NCBI RefSeq assembly: GCF_009711185.1
Contig: NZ_WMIF01000022.1
Coordinates: 1-58,652, forward strand
Direction: 5' to 3'
Length of the DNA stretch: 58,652 nucleotides
Source of the DNA: Paracoccus limosus
GTDB taxonomy: Bacteria; Pseudomonadota; Alphaproteobacteria; Rhodobacterales; Rhodobacteraceae
A program made the position numbers and the translations under genes. The notes under the pieces are model-generated. The model did not search any database. It saw only the letters and a list, made by a program, of their open reading frames with translations, and was not told the origin of the DNA. Positions 15,708 to 25,336 of this stretch are shown here, in pieces (within the stretch, counting starts at the first letter, position 1; each line of letters begins with the position of its first letter).

Positions 15708-17086
15708 ACCGCCCCCGCGATGGCGCGGCGAAAGGCGGGGGGCAGTGTCTCGGCCAGCCGGGCGCCGACAAGGATGCCGCTGCGCTGCAGCCAATCCTCG
15801 AACTCGGGTGCGGGGCGCAGGCCCAGCACCTTGCGCAGATACAGCGCGTCATGAAACGAGGTGGTCTGATAGTTCAGCATCACGTCATCCGATCCCGGAA
15901 TGCCCATGATGAAATTGATCCCGGCCACGCCCAGCAGCGTCAGCAGATCGTCCATGTCGTTCTGATCCGCCTCGGCATGATTGGTGTAACAGATGTCGCA
16001 GCCCATCGGCAGACCCAGAAGCTTGCCGCAGAAATGATCCTCCAGCCCGGCGCGGATGATCTGCTTGCCGTCATATAGATATTCTGGCCCGATAAAGCCG
16101 ACCACGGTGTTGACCAGCAAAGGCTCGCACATGCGCGCCACGGCATAGGCCCGCGCCTCCAGCGTCTGCTGATCGACGCCGTGATGGGCATTGGCCGACA
16201 GCGCCGAGCCCTGCCCGGTTTCCAGATACATGACATTGTCGCCCAGCGTGCCGCGCCCCTGCGACAGGCCCGCCGCCCGGCCCTCGCGCAGCAGGGCCAG
16301 GTCGATGCCAAAGCTGCGGTTGGCGGCCTCGGTTCCGGCGACGGATTGGAACACCAGATCGACCGGCGCCCCGCGTTCGATCAGGGCGATGGAATTGGTG
16401 ACATGGGTCAGCACGCAGCCCTGCGTCGGGATGTCATAGCGCCGGATCACCTCATCAAGCATATGCAGCAGCGTCTCGACCGCCGGCAGACTGTCCGAGG
16501 CCGGGTTGATCCCGATCACCGCATCGCCATTGCCCAGCATCAGCCCATCAAGGATCGAGGCGGCAATCCCCGCCGGATCATCGGTCGGATGGTTGGGCTG
16601 CAACCGCGTCGACAGCCGCCCGCGCTGGCCGATGCTGCCCCGAAACCGCGTCACCACCTCGACCTTGCGCGCGATCAGGATCAGGTCCTGATTGCGGCAG
16701 ATCTTGCTGACCGCCGCCACCATCTCGGGCGTCAAACCCGGCGCCAGCGCCGCCAGCGCCGTCGCATCGGCCAGATCCGACAGCAGCCAGTCGCGAAACC
16801 CGCCCACCGTCAGCGCCGCCACTGGCTGGAACGCGCGCGCATCATGCCCGTCAAGGATCAGCCGCGTCACCTCGTCGGCCTCATAGGGCACCACCGCATC
16901 ATGCAGAAAACTCGCCAGCGGCAGATCGGCCAAGGCCATCTGCGCCGCCGCGCGCTCCTCGGCATCCAGCGCCGCGATCCCGGCCAGCCGGTCGCCCGAC
17001 CGCGCGGGACTGGCCTTGGCCATCAGCTCGGCCAGCGAGCCAAAGCGCCAGACCTGCCCGCCAAGGCTATGCACATAATTCGGCAT
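15704..17086 (-). CDS. eutB: ethanolamine ammonia-lyase large subunit
   Basis: A 460-residue catalytic subunit carrying the cobalamin and substrate sites. Recognisable blocks are [39 protein letters not shown] and the C-terminal [22 protein letters not shown] and [25 protein letters not shown]. The ATG at 17086 has an AGAGG five bases upstream; the GTG six bases earlier is not needed. It is followed by eutC with a 4-bp overlap. About 110 bp separates it from the HAD phosphatase gene upstream, so it may have its own promoter, though none is obvious. Confidence 0.96.
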   Translation of the reverse strand: MPNYVHSLGGQVWRFGSLAELMAKASPARSGDRLAGIAALDAEERAAAQMALADLPLASFLHDAVVPYEADEVTRLILDGHDARAFQPVAALTVGGFRDWLLSDLADATALAALAPGLTPEMVAAVSKICRNQDLILIARKVEVVTRFRGSIGQRGRLSTRLQPNHPTDDPAGIAASILDGLMLGNGDAVIGINPASDSLPAVETLLHMLDEVIRRYDIPTQGCVLTHVTNSIALIERGAPVDLVFQSVAGTEAANRSFGIDLALLREGRAAGLSQGRGTLGDNVMYLETGQGSALSANAHHGVDQQTLEARAYAVARMCEPLLVNTVVGFIGPEYLYDGKQIIRAGLEDHFCGKLLGLPMGCDICYTNHAEADQNDMDDLLTLLGVAGINFIMGIPGSDDVMLNYQTTSFHDALYLRKVLGLRPAPEFEDWLQRSGILVGARLAETLPPAFRRAIAGAV

Positions 17087-17199
17087 GACCACCTCTCCGG
17101 CCGTTTCAGCCAGAAAACCGGCCCGCCGTCACGAAAGCAAGCCCGCAACGCCCCGAACCGGCCAGCCCGCCCAAGCCTTGGGCAGCGCCGGCCCTTTCA

Positions 17200-17847
17200 T
17201 CAATTCCCAAATACCCCCGGCGCCTCGCGCCAATGCCCGATCACCGCGCTCGCCCCGGCGGCGCGCAGCCGTTCGGCCTGTTCGGGCGGCAGATGTCCGC
17301 CGCCGGTATAGCCGATGCCGGTCATGCCGGCCGCGACCGCGGCGGTGATACCCGCAACCGAATCCTCAAAGACCACGCAATCCCCCGGCGCCACGCCCAG
17401 TTGGCGCGCCGCCAGCAGGAACAGATCCGGCGCCGGCTTGCCGCGCGACACCATGGTCGAGGAAAAGATCCGCCCCTCGAACCAGCCTATCACCTCGGCA
17501 GTTTCCAGCGACAGCCGGATGCGCGGCACGTCCGAGGATGAGGCGACGCAGAACGGCACCTGCAAGCCATGCACGAAATCGACCAGCCCTTCGGTCGCGG
17601 CGACCTCGTCGCGGATCAGCCCCAGCACCATCTCGGTCAGCTCGGCGTCGCCCTCGGGCGGCAACAGCCCCCCTTCGATCCCGCGCAGCTGCTTGAGGAT
17701 ATCGGCCTGTTTGAGCCCGATCATGCGCAGGAACATGTCGGGGGTGATGGTCAGCCCGTGGCGGGCATAGACATCGCGATAGGCGCGCGCGCTCAGGATC
17801 TCGGTATTCACCAGAACCCCGTCGCAGTCGAAAATGATGGCCTTCAT
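17200..17847 (-). CDS. HAD-superfamily sugar-phosphate phosphatase/phosphoglucomutase-like protein
   Basis: A 215-residue subclass-IA HAD hydrolase. The catalytic motif DCDGVLV has nucleophile Asp7 and acid Asp9; SSSD is motif II, SRGKPAPDLFLLAA supplies the conserved Lys and VVFEDSVAGI is motif IV. AGGAGAG precedes the ATG. The substrate cannot be read from sequence. Its position 92 bp after uxaA suggests a role with sugar acids, for example clearing a dead-end phosphate ester (inference). The 3' end contains CCGGGGGTATTTGGG, a motif that recalls common Rhodobacterales intergenic repeats. Confidence 0.85.
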   Translation of the reverse strand: MKAIIFDCDGVLVNTEILSARAYRDVYARHGLTITPDMFLRMIGLKQADILKQLRGIEGGLLPPEGDAELTEMVLGLIRDEVAATEGLVDFVHGLQVPFCVASSSDVPRIRLSLETAEVIGWFEGRIFSSTMVSRGKPAPDLFLLAARQLGVAPGDCVVFEDSVAGITAAVAAGMTGIGYTGGGHLPPEQAERLRAAGASAVIGHWREAPGVFGN

Positions 17848-17939
17848 GCCGCTCTCCTGAATTCCGCGCGCCTTCCTGCCAAGACGCGCGGGCCGGCACA
17901 AGCATTGCCGGGACAAAGCCGGTCTTTATGCCTAGGGTC

Positions 17940-19493
17940 TCAGGTCACCACGCCGATCTGCCATGGCACGAATTCGTCCTGGCCATAGCCATGCAGCTCG
18001 CTTTTCGATTTCACCCCCGAGGCGCAGTCGATCATCATGCGAAAGATCTCTTCGCCCAGACTTTCGATCGTGGCGCCACCCTCGATGATGGTGCCGCAGT
18101 TCAGGTCCATGTCCTCTTCCTGACGGATCCATGTCGCCGAATTGGTCGAGAATTTCAGCGAGGGTGCCGGCACGCAACCAAAGGCCGAGCCGCGCCCGGT
18201 GGTGAAACAGATCAGGTTCGCCCCCGAGGCCACCTGCCCCGTCGCCGAGACCGGGTCGTAGCCGGGGCTGTCCATGAACACCATGCCATGTTCGGTCACC
18301 GGCTCGGCATATTCATAGACGCCGCGCAGGTTGGTGGTGCCGGCCTTGGCGACCGCGCCCAGCGATTTCTCAAGGATGGTGGTCAGCCCGCCGACCTTGT
18401 TGCCGGCCGAAGGGTTGTTGTTCATCTCGGCGTCATTGCGGGCGGTGTGCTCTTTCCACCAGTCGATGCGGGCGATCAGCTTTTCGCCAACCTCGCGCGT
18501 CTCGGCCCGGCGCGTCAGCAGGTGCTCGGCGCCATAGATTTCGGGGGTTTCCGACAGGATCGCGGTGCCGCCATGGCTGACGAGGATATCGACGGCATGG
18601 CCCAGCGCCGGATTGGCAGTGATGCCGGAATAGCCGTCCGAGCCGCCGCATTGCAGCCCGACGACCAGCTCGGAAACCGGGATCGGCTGGCGTGTGACGG
18701 CATTGGCCTGCGGCAGCATCGCCTTGATCTGCTCGATGCCGTGCCGGATGGTCTTTTGCGTGCCGCCCTGATCCTGAATGGTAAAGGCGGCCAGCGTCTT
18801 GCCCTCGGCCAGACCGCGCGACAGCATGATCTCGCCGATCTGGTTGGTCTCGCAGCCCAGACCGATGAACAGCACCGCCGAGAAATTCGGATGCACGGCA
18901 AAGCCCGACATGGTGCGGCGCACGATGCGCATGGATTCGCTTTTGCTGTCGACGGCGCAGCCGATGCCATGGGTCAGCGCCACCACCCCGTCGACATTCG
19001 GGTAATCCGCCAGCGCCTCGGGATGGATATCGCGACGGAAATGGTCGGCGATGGCACGCACCACCCGCGCCGAGCAGTTCACCGACGAGATGATGCCGAT
19101 GTAATTGCGTGTCGCCGCCCGGCCATCGGGCCGGCGGTAGCCCATGAAGCGGGCAGGCTCGGTCACCATCCGGGTCGGCTGCGCGTCCACGCCGATGGCA
19201 TGGTCCATCTCGACATCGGTCATGGCGAGGTTGTGGACATGGATATGGTCGCCCGGCGCGATGTCCTGCGAGGCCAGACCGATGATCTGATTATAGCGCC
19301 GCACCGGCTGGCCCGCCGCGATGGCGCGGGTGGCGATCTTGTGACCGGGCGGAATATCGGCGCGGGTGATGACGCCCTCTTCGCCCAGTTCGGTGCCGGC
19401 CGGGATCGGCCGGGTGGCGATGATCACATCATCCTCGGGGCGCAGGCGGATGATGCGGGGGGCGGTTGCGGGCGCGGCTTTGGCGTCAGACAT
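17940..19493 (-). CDS. uxaA: altronate dehydratase family protein
   Basis: A 517-residue dehydratase that converts D-altronate to 2-keto-3-deoxygluconate. An N-terminal SAF domain (about 14-90) precedes the large C-terminal dehydratase domain, with GYRRPDGRAATRNYIGI, LTHGIGCAVDS, GLGCETNQI, LQCGGSDGYSGITANPALG and FTTGRGSAFGCVPAPSLK as family signatures. The full-length fused form matches E. coli UxaA; galactarate dehydratase (GarD) is a related alternative. AAAGGAGA precedes the ATG. It follows the lgoD-like gene by 30 bp in the catabolic operon. Confidence 0.88.
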   Translation of the reverse strand: MSDAKAAPATAPRIIRLRPEDDVIIATRPIPAGTELGEEGVITRADIPPGHKIATRAIAAGQPVRRYNQIIGLASQDIAPGDHIHVHNLAMTDVEMDHAIGVDAQPTRMVTEPARFMGYRRPDGRAATRNYIGIISSVNCSARVVRAIADHFRRDIHPEALADYPNVDGVVALTHGIGCAVDSKSESMRIVRRTMSGFAVHPNFSAVLFIGLGCETNQIGEIMLSRGLAEGKTLAAFTIQDQGGTQKTIRHGIEQIKAMLPQANAVTRQPIPVSELVVGLQCGGSDGYSGITANPALGHAVDILVSHGGTAILSETPEIYGAEHLLTRRAETREVGEKLIARIDWWKEHTARNDAEMNNNPSAGNKVGGLTTILEKSLGAVAKAGTTNLRGVYEYAEPVTEHGMVFMDSPGYDPVSATGQVASGANLICFTTGRGSAFGCVPAPSLKFSTNSATWIRQEEDMDLNCGTIIEGGATIESLGEEIFRMMIDCASGVKSKSELHGYGQDEFVPWQIGVVT

Positions 19494-19523
19494 GGCGGCG
19501 CTCTCCTTTCTCGAACACGACCT

Positions 19524-20534
19524 TCACAGGTCCAGAATGGCCTTGATCACGCCCGCCTCGGGGCGCGACCAGTCCTGAAACAGATGCACGCCATCGGCGA
19601 GGGCGCCGCGATGGGTGTTCAGCGCCTGCGTCGGCACCTTGCCGGCGCGCATCTGCGCCACCACCTCGGCGAAATCATCGGGCTGGGCATTGCGGCTGGC
19701 GATCAGCGTCGCCTCGCGCTTGTGGAATTCGGGATCCGAAAAGCGGATGTCCTGACGCACCACCGACAGCAGCACATAGCGCGCGCCATGGGCCAGAAAG
19801 CCAAAGCCGCGCTCGATGGGGGCTGCGGCACCAGTCGCGTCGATCACCACGTCAAAGAATTCGCCCCCGGTCAGCCGCGCCGCCTCGGCCTCGGCGCTGT
19901 CATCCGCAACCAGCACGGCATCGGCGCCCAGCCGGTCGCGGGCGAACTGCAGCCGGTCGGCGCGGTTGTCCATCACCGTGACATGGGCGCCGCGCGCCTT
20001 GGCAAAGATGATCGCCGACATGCCGATCGGCCCCGAGCCGGTGACCAGCACCCGGTCGCGGGCCGTGATCGCGCCGCGTTTGACGCCATGCGCGCCGATG
20101 GCAAGGAACTCGATCATCGCGGCATCGCGCAGGGGAATGTCGCCCGTGGGAATGACATTCTGCTCTGGCACCGCCAGCAGTTCGGCCATGCCGCCATCGG
20201 CATGCACGCCCAATACCTTGATGTTGCAGCAGGCATTGGTCAGCCCGATGCGGCAGGCCTGACATTGCCCGCAGGACAGATAGGGCACGATATAGACCGG
20301 ATCGCCTTTGCGCAGGGCGCTGCCTTGGGGCGCGGACTCGACCGTGCCGGACAGTTCGTGGCCCATGACGCGCGGATATTCCAGAAACGGGTGCTTGCCG
20401 CCAAAGATGTGGAAATCGGTGCCGCAGATGCCGACATGGCGGATGCGCACCAGCACCTCGCCCGGCGCGGGCACGGGTTCGGGGCGGTCGATAACGGCAA
20501 GGCTGCCGGGTTCGTTGCAGATCAGCGCCCTCAT
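19524..20534 (-). CDS. zinc-dependent alcohol dehydrogenase, L-galactonate/L-gulonate 5-dehydrogenase-like
   Basis: A 336-residue medium-chain dehydrogenase resembling E. coli LgoD (YjjN) and RspB. Catalytic zinc residues are in VGICGTDFHIFGGKHPFLEYPRVMGHE; the structural zinc cysteines are condensed in YLSCGQCQACRIGLTNAC. The NAD-binding motif GSGPIGM lies near residues 166-172. In its family it oxidises L-galactonate to D-tagaturonate or L-gulonate to D-fructuronate. Placement directly between a UxaB-like reductase and UxaA supports L-galactonate, but either is possible. Its start overlaps the preceding stop by 4 bp (ATGA). Confidence 0.82.
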   Translation of the reverse strand: MRALICNEPGSLAVIDRPEPVPAPGEVLVRIRHVGICGTDFHIFGGKHPFLEYPRVMGHELSGTVESAPQGSALRKGDPVYIVPYLSCGQCQACRIGLTNACCNIKVLGVHADGGMAELLAVPEQNVIPTGDIPLRDAAMIEFLAIGAHGVKRGAITARDRVLVTGSGPIGMSAIIFAKARGAHVTVMDNRADRLQFARDRLGADAVLVADDSAEAEAARLTGGEFFDVVIDATGAAAPIERGFGFLAHGARYVLLSVVRQDIRFSDPEFHKREATLIASRNAQPDDFAEVVAQMRAGKVPTQALNTHRGALADGVHLFQDWSRPEAGVIKAILDL

Positions 20535-21631
20535 GGCAGGTTCCTTTCGATGATCGCCGTCAGTTCCGGCGCGGGCGTGCCAGCCCAGTCAATGAATGCC
20601 GCCAGCCGGCGCTGCACCTTCAGCGCGTGGTTGCCGGCGATATCGACGATGCGGTGGTCCAGATAGGGGTTCAGGAACCGCGCCATGGTGGTGGCGACAT
20701 AATCGCGCGCCTGCGCCTGCATCCCGCGCGCGGCAAAGCCGGGGACCACCTCGCGCGCATAAAGCGCCTCAAGCCGGCCGCGCACCCCGGCATCGGCAAG
20801 GATCTCACGCACGGTCTCGCCGGGCGGGCGCGCCTCGTCCTGCCAGATCTGCGCCAGATAGCTGTGGCCAAGGTTCAGGATATGCAGCTTGAGCCGCTCA
20901 TGCGGCTCGATGCTGTCGGCCAGAACGATCGCCGGGTGGCGGCAGGGCAGCTCCAGCCCCGGCTGGTTCTCGATCGCCCATAGCGCATAGGGCTCGGCCA
21001 CGGCGCCGACGGGCGCAATGGGTTCCGACACGATCCGGTCGACCAGCGTATTGGCAAAGATCACGGCGCGGTCCAGCCAGTCCAGAAAGCCGGGCGCGGC
21101 ATCGCCGGCGGCAGCGGCATGATCGCGCACCAGCCCGCGCAGCACCGGCCCGTTGCCGTTCACCAGCTCGCAGGGCAGCAGCGTGATCGGCGCGCCATTG
21201 CCGACATAGCGGGCGTGCAACAGCTGCGCCAGCCGCGCCGGAAAGCTGCGGGCGGGTTGCGCCGCGTCCAGCCCCGCATCGGCGGGATCGGTGGCATAGC
21301 CGGCATCGCCGGTGTTCGAGACGACAAAGCGCGCCTCATGCGCGAACAGCCGCAGGATCTCGGGCCAGTCTTCGGTCACCGACAGCCCGCGGGCGACGCT
21401 GGTGACCTGTACGCGGCGTTCGACCGGCTGGCCCTTTTCCAGCCCGCGGATGATCACCGGATAGCCGGCCGGATCGTCAAAGGCCCGCACCCGCCCGGCG
21501 CGTTCCGGCGCGCCCGAGCTTTGGATCACCGTGACCGGCGCCACCTCCTGCCCCGCGACGCGGGCCTCGTGCAGGAACAGATCGACATGGGCTTGCAGAA
21601 AACGGCTGGTGCCGAATTGCAGGATCATCAT
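20531..21631 (-). CDS. short mannitol dehydrogenase-family protein, probable tagaturonate reductase
   Basis: A 366-residue polyol-specific long-chain dehydrogenase. The N-terminal MMILQFGTSRFLQAHVDLF is the family nucleotide-binding start; the active-site motif K-x4-N-x2-H appears in ERLKLHILNLGHSYL, and LPCELVNGNG precedes it. UxaB of E. coli is longer (about 480 residues), so this is a compact version. Pairing with uxaA suggests reduction of D-tagaturonate to D-altronate. The start overlaps the uxuB stop by 4 bp. Confidence 0.78.
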   Translation of the reverse strand: MMILQFGTSRFLQAHVDLFLHEARVAGQEVAPVTVIQSSGAPERAGRVRAFDDPAGYPVIIRGLEKGQPVERRVQVTSVARGLSVTEDWPEILRLFAHEARFVVSNTGDAGYATDPADAGLDAAQPARSFPARLAQLLHARYVGNGAPITLLPCELVNGNGPVLRGLVRDHAAAAGDAAPGFLDWLDRAVIFANTLVDRIVSEPIAPVGAVAEPYALWAIENQPGLELPCRHPAIVLADSIEPHERLKLHILNLGHSYLAQIWQDEARPPGETVREILADAGVRGRLEALYAREVVPGFAARGMQAQARDYVATTMARFLNPYLDHRIVDIAGNHALKVQRRLAAFIDWAGTPAPELTAIIERNLP

Positions 21632-23007
21632 TGGCCTCGAAAGCTGCGGATCGTGGCGTTGACCCGGTCGCGCCAGTCGCGGCTGGCGACCAGAGCGGCG
21701 GGAAACAGCCCGGGAAGGGCAAGGAAGGGCGCCGAAGGATCGTCCGGCGGCATGGCGGCGCAGGCGGCCATCAGCTCATCCGCACGCGGATCGTCGGCCT
21801 GCCCGCGCAACACCAGCGCCGCGATCCAGACGCCGGTGGCATGGGCAAAGGCCGCCGCCCCGTCCGGCAGCGCCTCGACGGCCGGGGCAAGGATGCGCTG
21901 CGGCAGCTTCTGGGTCGAATCCATGGCGATCTGCAGGTTGCGATGCGCGATCGTCGGATTGGCAAAGCGGGCGATCAGCTGCCTAGTATAGGCCGACAGA
22001 TCGATGCCGGGAACCGGGTCCAGCGTCCGGGCGGCAGCGCTCATGTGGTTGTGAACCTGCGCCGCCAGTTCGGGCACCGCCATCACGTCGCGCACATGTG
22101 CGAGCCCGTGCAGGATGCCCAGATGCGCGATCAGCGTATGGCTGCCGTTCAGCAGCCGCAGCTTCATCTTTTCATAGGGTTCGACATCGGCAACTATGAC
22201 CGCGCCGGCCCGGTCCCATGCCGGCCGGCCCTGCGGGAAGTCATCCTCGATCACCCATTGGATAAAGGGCTCGGCCTCGACGGCCAGAACATCCTCGGCG
22301 CCGATCAGCGCGGCGGCGCGGGCGCGGCTGTCATCGGTGGCGGCGGGCACGATGCGGTCGACCATGCTGCAGGGAAAGGCCACAGTATGGGCAATCCAGT
22401 CCGCCAGCGCCGGATCCTGCGCCGCCGCCATCTCCAGGACCAGCCGGCGCAGCATGCGGCCATTCGCCGGCAGGTTGTCGCAACACAGCACGGCAAAGGG
22501 CGCAAGCCCCCGGTCGCGTCGCCCGGCCAGCCCCCGCAGGACAATCCCGACCGGCCCCAAGGGCGCATCGGGCCGCGCCAGATCGGCCGCGACCGAAGGG
22601 TGGGTCCGGTCGAGCCCGCCCGTCGCCGGGTCGATCCCATAGGCCTTTTCGGTCACGGTCAGCGTCACCACCCGGATCGCCGGATCGGCCAGCCGCGCCT
22701 GCACCGCCGCCGGATCGGCCGCCGCGCACAGCCAGTCGCGCGTCACCCCGACCAGCTGCGCCTGATCGCCCGCGGCCCCGCGCGTCACCACCGTATAAAG
22801 CCCGTCCTGCGCCGCCAGATCCTCCACCGGCTGCGCCGAACGCAGGTTCACCGCCACGATGCCCCAAGGGCCCGGCTCGGCTTCAATGGCGGCCTGCGTC
22901 AGCACCGCCTGATGCGCGCGGTGAAACGCACCAAGGCCCAGATGCAGCACGCCCGGCTGCAGGGCGGCGCGATCAAAGCGGCGCCAATGCGCCTGCGACA
23001 GCCTCAT
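21628..23007 (-). CDS. uxuB: D-fructuronate reductase (mannonate oxidoreductase)
   Basis: A 459-residue polyol-specific long-chain dehydrogenase that interconverts D-fructuronate and D-mannonate. It starts with HLGLGAFHRAHQAV, contains VTEKAYGI, LCCDNLPANGRMLRRLV and FPCSMVDRIVPA, and the active-site K-x4-N-x2-H motif in EKMKLRLLNGSHTLI. Mannitol 2-dehydrogenase is a close relative, but the adjacent uxuA (4-bp overlap) supports fructuronate. Confidence 0.88.
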   Translation of the reverse strand: MRLSQAHWRRFDRAALQPGVLHLGLGAFHRAHQAVLTQAAIEAEPGPWGIVAVNLRSAQPVEDLAAQDGLYTVVTRGAAGDQAQLVGVTRDWLCAAADPAAVQARLADPAIRVVTLTVTEKAYGIDPATGGLDRTHPSVAADLARPDAPLGPVGIVLRGLAGRRDRGLAPFAVLCCDNLPANGRMLRRLVLEMAAAQDPALADWIAHTVAFPCSMVDRIVPAATDDSRARAAALIGAEDVLAVEAEPFIQWVIEDDFPQGRPAWDRAGAVIVADVEPYEKMKLRLLNGSHTLIAHLGILHGLAHVRDVMAVPELAAQVHNHMSAAARTLDPVPGIDLSAYTRQLIARFANPTIAHRNLQIAMDSTQKLPQRILAPAVEALPDGAAAFAHATGVWIAALVLRGQADDPRADELMAACAAMPPDDPSAPFLALPGLFPAALVASRDWRDRVNATIRSFRGQ

Positions 23008-24203
23008 GCCGCACCGCCCAGCAGCGGATGGCTCAGCGCGCGCTCGATGCCGCGCAGCTCGGCCAGCCCCTTCAGCCGGCCGATGGCCGGATAGCCCGGC
23101 TGCGCACCGCGCGTCAGATCGTCCAGAATCTCTTGCCCGTGATCGGGGCGCATCGGGATCTGGTGATCGGCGCGACCCTCGGCGCGGCGGCGCTTTTCCT
23201 CGGCCAGCAGCGCGGCGATCAGCGCCACCATGTCGGTGCCGCCCTCCAGATGCTCGTCCTCGTAAAACGAGCAGGGCATGGTCGCGGTCTCGCGGGTGAC
23301 ATTGCGCAGATGCACGAAATGGATGCGCTCGGCAAAGGCGCGGGCCAGTTGCGGCAGATCATTGTCGCCCCGCGCCCCCAGCGAACCCGAACACAGCGTC
23401 ACGCCATTGGCCCGCACATCCACCTGACCCAGCACATGGGCGTAATCGGCGCCGGTGGACAGAATGCGCGGCAGGCCCAGCAGCGGCCATGGCGGATCGT
23501 CGGGATGGGCGCACAGGTTGATGCCCACCGCTTCGGCCACCGGCACCACTTGCGTCAGGAAGTCGACCAGATGGCGGCGCAGCCGATCCGCGTCGATGCC
23601 CTGATAACTGCGCAGCCATTCGGCCAGCTGCGCCAGCGTATAGCCATCGGCCGAGCCGGGCAGACCGGCGCCGATATTGCGGCCCAGCTCGGCGATGCGC
23701 GCGTCCGACATGGCGGCAAAGCGGCGCCCGGCCTCGTCGACCAGCGCCTCGGGGTAATCCTCGCCGGCCCCCGGACGCTGCAACACATGCAGGTCGAAGG
23801 CCACGAAATCGGGCAGATCAAAGCGCATGGCCCGCGCCTGCTGCCGGGTTTCCCAACGCAGATCGGTGCGCGTCCAGTCCAGCACCGGCATGAAGTTGTA
23901 ACAGACCGTGCGGATGCCACAATCCGCCAGCCGCCGCAGCGTCAGCGCCCAGTTCGCGACATGCGCGCGCCAGTCGCCGGTCTGGGTCTTGATCGCCTCG
24001 CTGACCGGGATGCTTTCGACCACCTCCCAGGCCAGCCCGCCGGCGCGCACCTCGTCCTGACGCTGGCGGATGGCCTCGACGCTCCATGCCGCGCCGGTCG
24101 GAACGTGATGCAGCGCGGTGACGATGCCCTGCACGCCCGCCTGCACGGCATCGCGCAACGTCACCCGGTCGACCGGGCCGAACCAACGCCAAGTGTGCCT
24201 CAT
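23004..24203 (-). CDS. uxuA: mannonate dehydratase
   Basis: A 399-residue TIM-barrel enzyme that dehydrates D-mannonate to 2-keto-3-deoxygluconate. It starts MRHTWRWFGPVDRVTL and contains GIVTALHHVPTGAAW, YNFMPVLDWTRTDL, NLCAHPDDPPWPLLGLPRI, and HFVHLRNV, which provide the metal and active-site residues of the UxuA family. The ATG at 24203 overlaps the idnD stop by 4 bp; the open frame upstream of it is an idnD shadow. Confidence 0.94.
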   Translation of the reverse strand: MRHTWRWFGPVDRVTLRDAVQAGVQGIVTALHHVPTGAAWSVEAIRQRQDEVRAGGLAWEVVESIPVSEAIKTQTGDWRAHVANWALTLRRLADCGIRTVCYNFMPVLDWTRTDLRWETRQQARAMRFDLPDFVAFDLHVLQRPGAGEDYPEALVDEAGRRFAAMSDARIAELGRNIGAGLPGSADGYTLAQLAEWLRSYQGIDADRLRRHLVDFLTQVVPVAEAVGINLCAHPDDPPWPLLGLPRILSTGADYAHVLGQVDVRANGVTLCSGSLGARGDNDLPQLARAFAERIHFVHLRNVTRETATMPCSFYEDEHLEGGTDMVALIAALLAEEKRRRAEGRADHQIPMRPDHGQEILDDLTRGAQPGYPAIGRLKGLAELRGIERALSHPLLGGAA

Positions 24204-25261
24204 GCCGCGCCCTCCGCAAAGGTCAGCTGCACCTTGCAGGCGATGCTGCGGTCGCCCGCCAGCTCGAATGCGGCCCGGGCCTCGGCCAGCGGCAGGCTGT
24301 GGCTGATGATCGGGCGCAGGTCGATGGCTCGGCTGCCGATCAGGCGCACGGCCTCGGCGAATTCGCCATGAAAGCGCTGCGAGCCGCGCCATGTGATCTC
24401 CTTGCCGACCAGCGCGTTCAGGGAAATGGTGATGTCGCCCGTGACGCCGACCTGCACGATCAGCCCACGCGGCCGGATCGCGGCAAAGGCGGTGCGCAGG
24501 GCCGGCCCGGCGGCGGAACAGTCAAAAATCACGTCGATCTGGCCCTTGTCGGCCTGCAATGGCTCCAGCGCGGCAGCGTCGCGGGCGACATTGATCACCT
24601 GCCCGGCACCCATCGCCCGCGCCCGCGCCAATGCGGCATCGGTCAGATCGGTCACGATCACCTCGCGCGCCCCGGCATGGCGCAGCGCCGCCAGCACCAA
24701 CAGCCCGATCGGCCCGGCCCCGGTCACCATCACCCGCAATCCGGCCAGATCGGGACGCAGCTCGCGCGCCTGCGCCACCGCATGCAGACAGACCGCCAGC
24801 GGCTCGGCACAGGCCGCCTCATCCGCGCCCACCCCGTCGGGAAAGGCAAAGACCTGCCGCACAGGCACCACGAACAGGTCGCGGAACATCCCCTGCTCAT
24901 GCGGCAGCCGCATGGCCGAGCCGATAAAATGCATGTCCAGACAATGGATCGGCAGTCCCTTCAGGCAGTATTCGCAGGCCCCGCAGGGCTGCGACGGGCT
25001 GACCGCAACCAGCGTGCCCGGCGCCAGATCAACGCCCGCCCCGACCGCAACCACCCGCCCCGAGGCCTCATGCCCCGAAATGATCGGCTCGCGCACCCGC
25101 ACCGGGCCAAAGCCGCCATCCTGATAATAATGCAGGTCCGAGCCGCAGATCCCGCCCGCAGCCATGGCCAGCAGCACCTCGCCTTCGCCGGGCGCGGCCA
25201 CCTCCTGCTCTTCGATCCTGATGTCCCGCGCGCCGTATAGACGCGCCACCCGCGTGCGCAT
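24200..25261 (-). CDS. idnD: L-idonate 5-dehydrogenase-like zinc alcohol dehydrogenase
   Basis: A 353-residue medium-chain dehydrogenase. GGICGSDLHYYQDGGFG and GHEASGRV hold catalytic zinc ligands; PSQPCGACEYCLKGLPIHC holds the structural zinc cysteines; FIGSAMRLPHEQGMF is characteristic of IdnD. The NAD motif GAGPIGL is near residues 177-183. IdnD oxidises L-idonate to 5-ketogluconate. In this operon, directly before uxuA and uxuB, it could instead act on L-gulonate to give fructuronate (inference). The ATG at 25261 has GAAAGG nine bases upstream. Confidence 0.85.
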   Translation of the reverse strand: MRTRVARLYGARDIRIEEQEVAAPGEGEVLLAMAAGGICGSDLHYYQDGGFGPVRVREPIISGHEASGRVVAVGAGVDLAPGTLVAVSPSQPCGACEYCLKGLPIHCLDMHFIGSAMRLPHEQGMFRDLFVVPVRQVFAFPDGVGADEAACAEPLAVCLHAVAQARELRPDLAGLRVMVTGAGPIGLLVLAALRHAGAREVIVTDLTDAALARARAMGAGQVINVARDAAALEPLQADKGQIDVIFDCSAAGPALRTAFAAIRPRGLIVQVGVTGDITISLNALVGKEITWRGSQRFHGEFAEAVRLIGSRAIDLRPIISHSLPLAEARAAFELAGDRSIACKVQLTFAEGAA

Positions 25262-25336
25262 GTCCTGATGCCTTTCACCATTTTTCAAATACCCATGCGA
25301 CGGCAGCCGCTCGCCGCATGGGTCGCAGTTCATCGC

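Noticed and set aside
17928..20666. 912-residue plus-strand ORF opposite uxaA and the zinc dehydrogenase gene
   Set aside because: His/Gln/Arg-rich shadow composition; the opposite strand carries clear enzyme motifs and operon overlaps.
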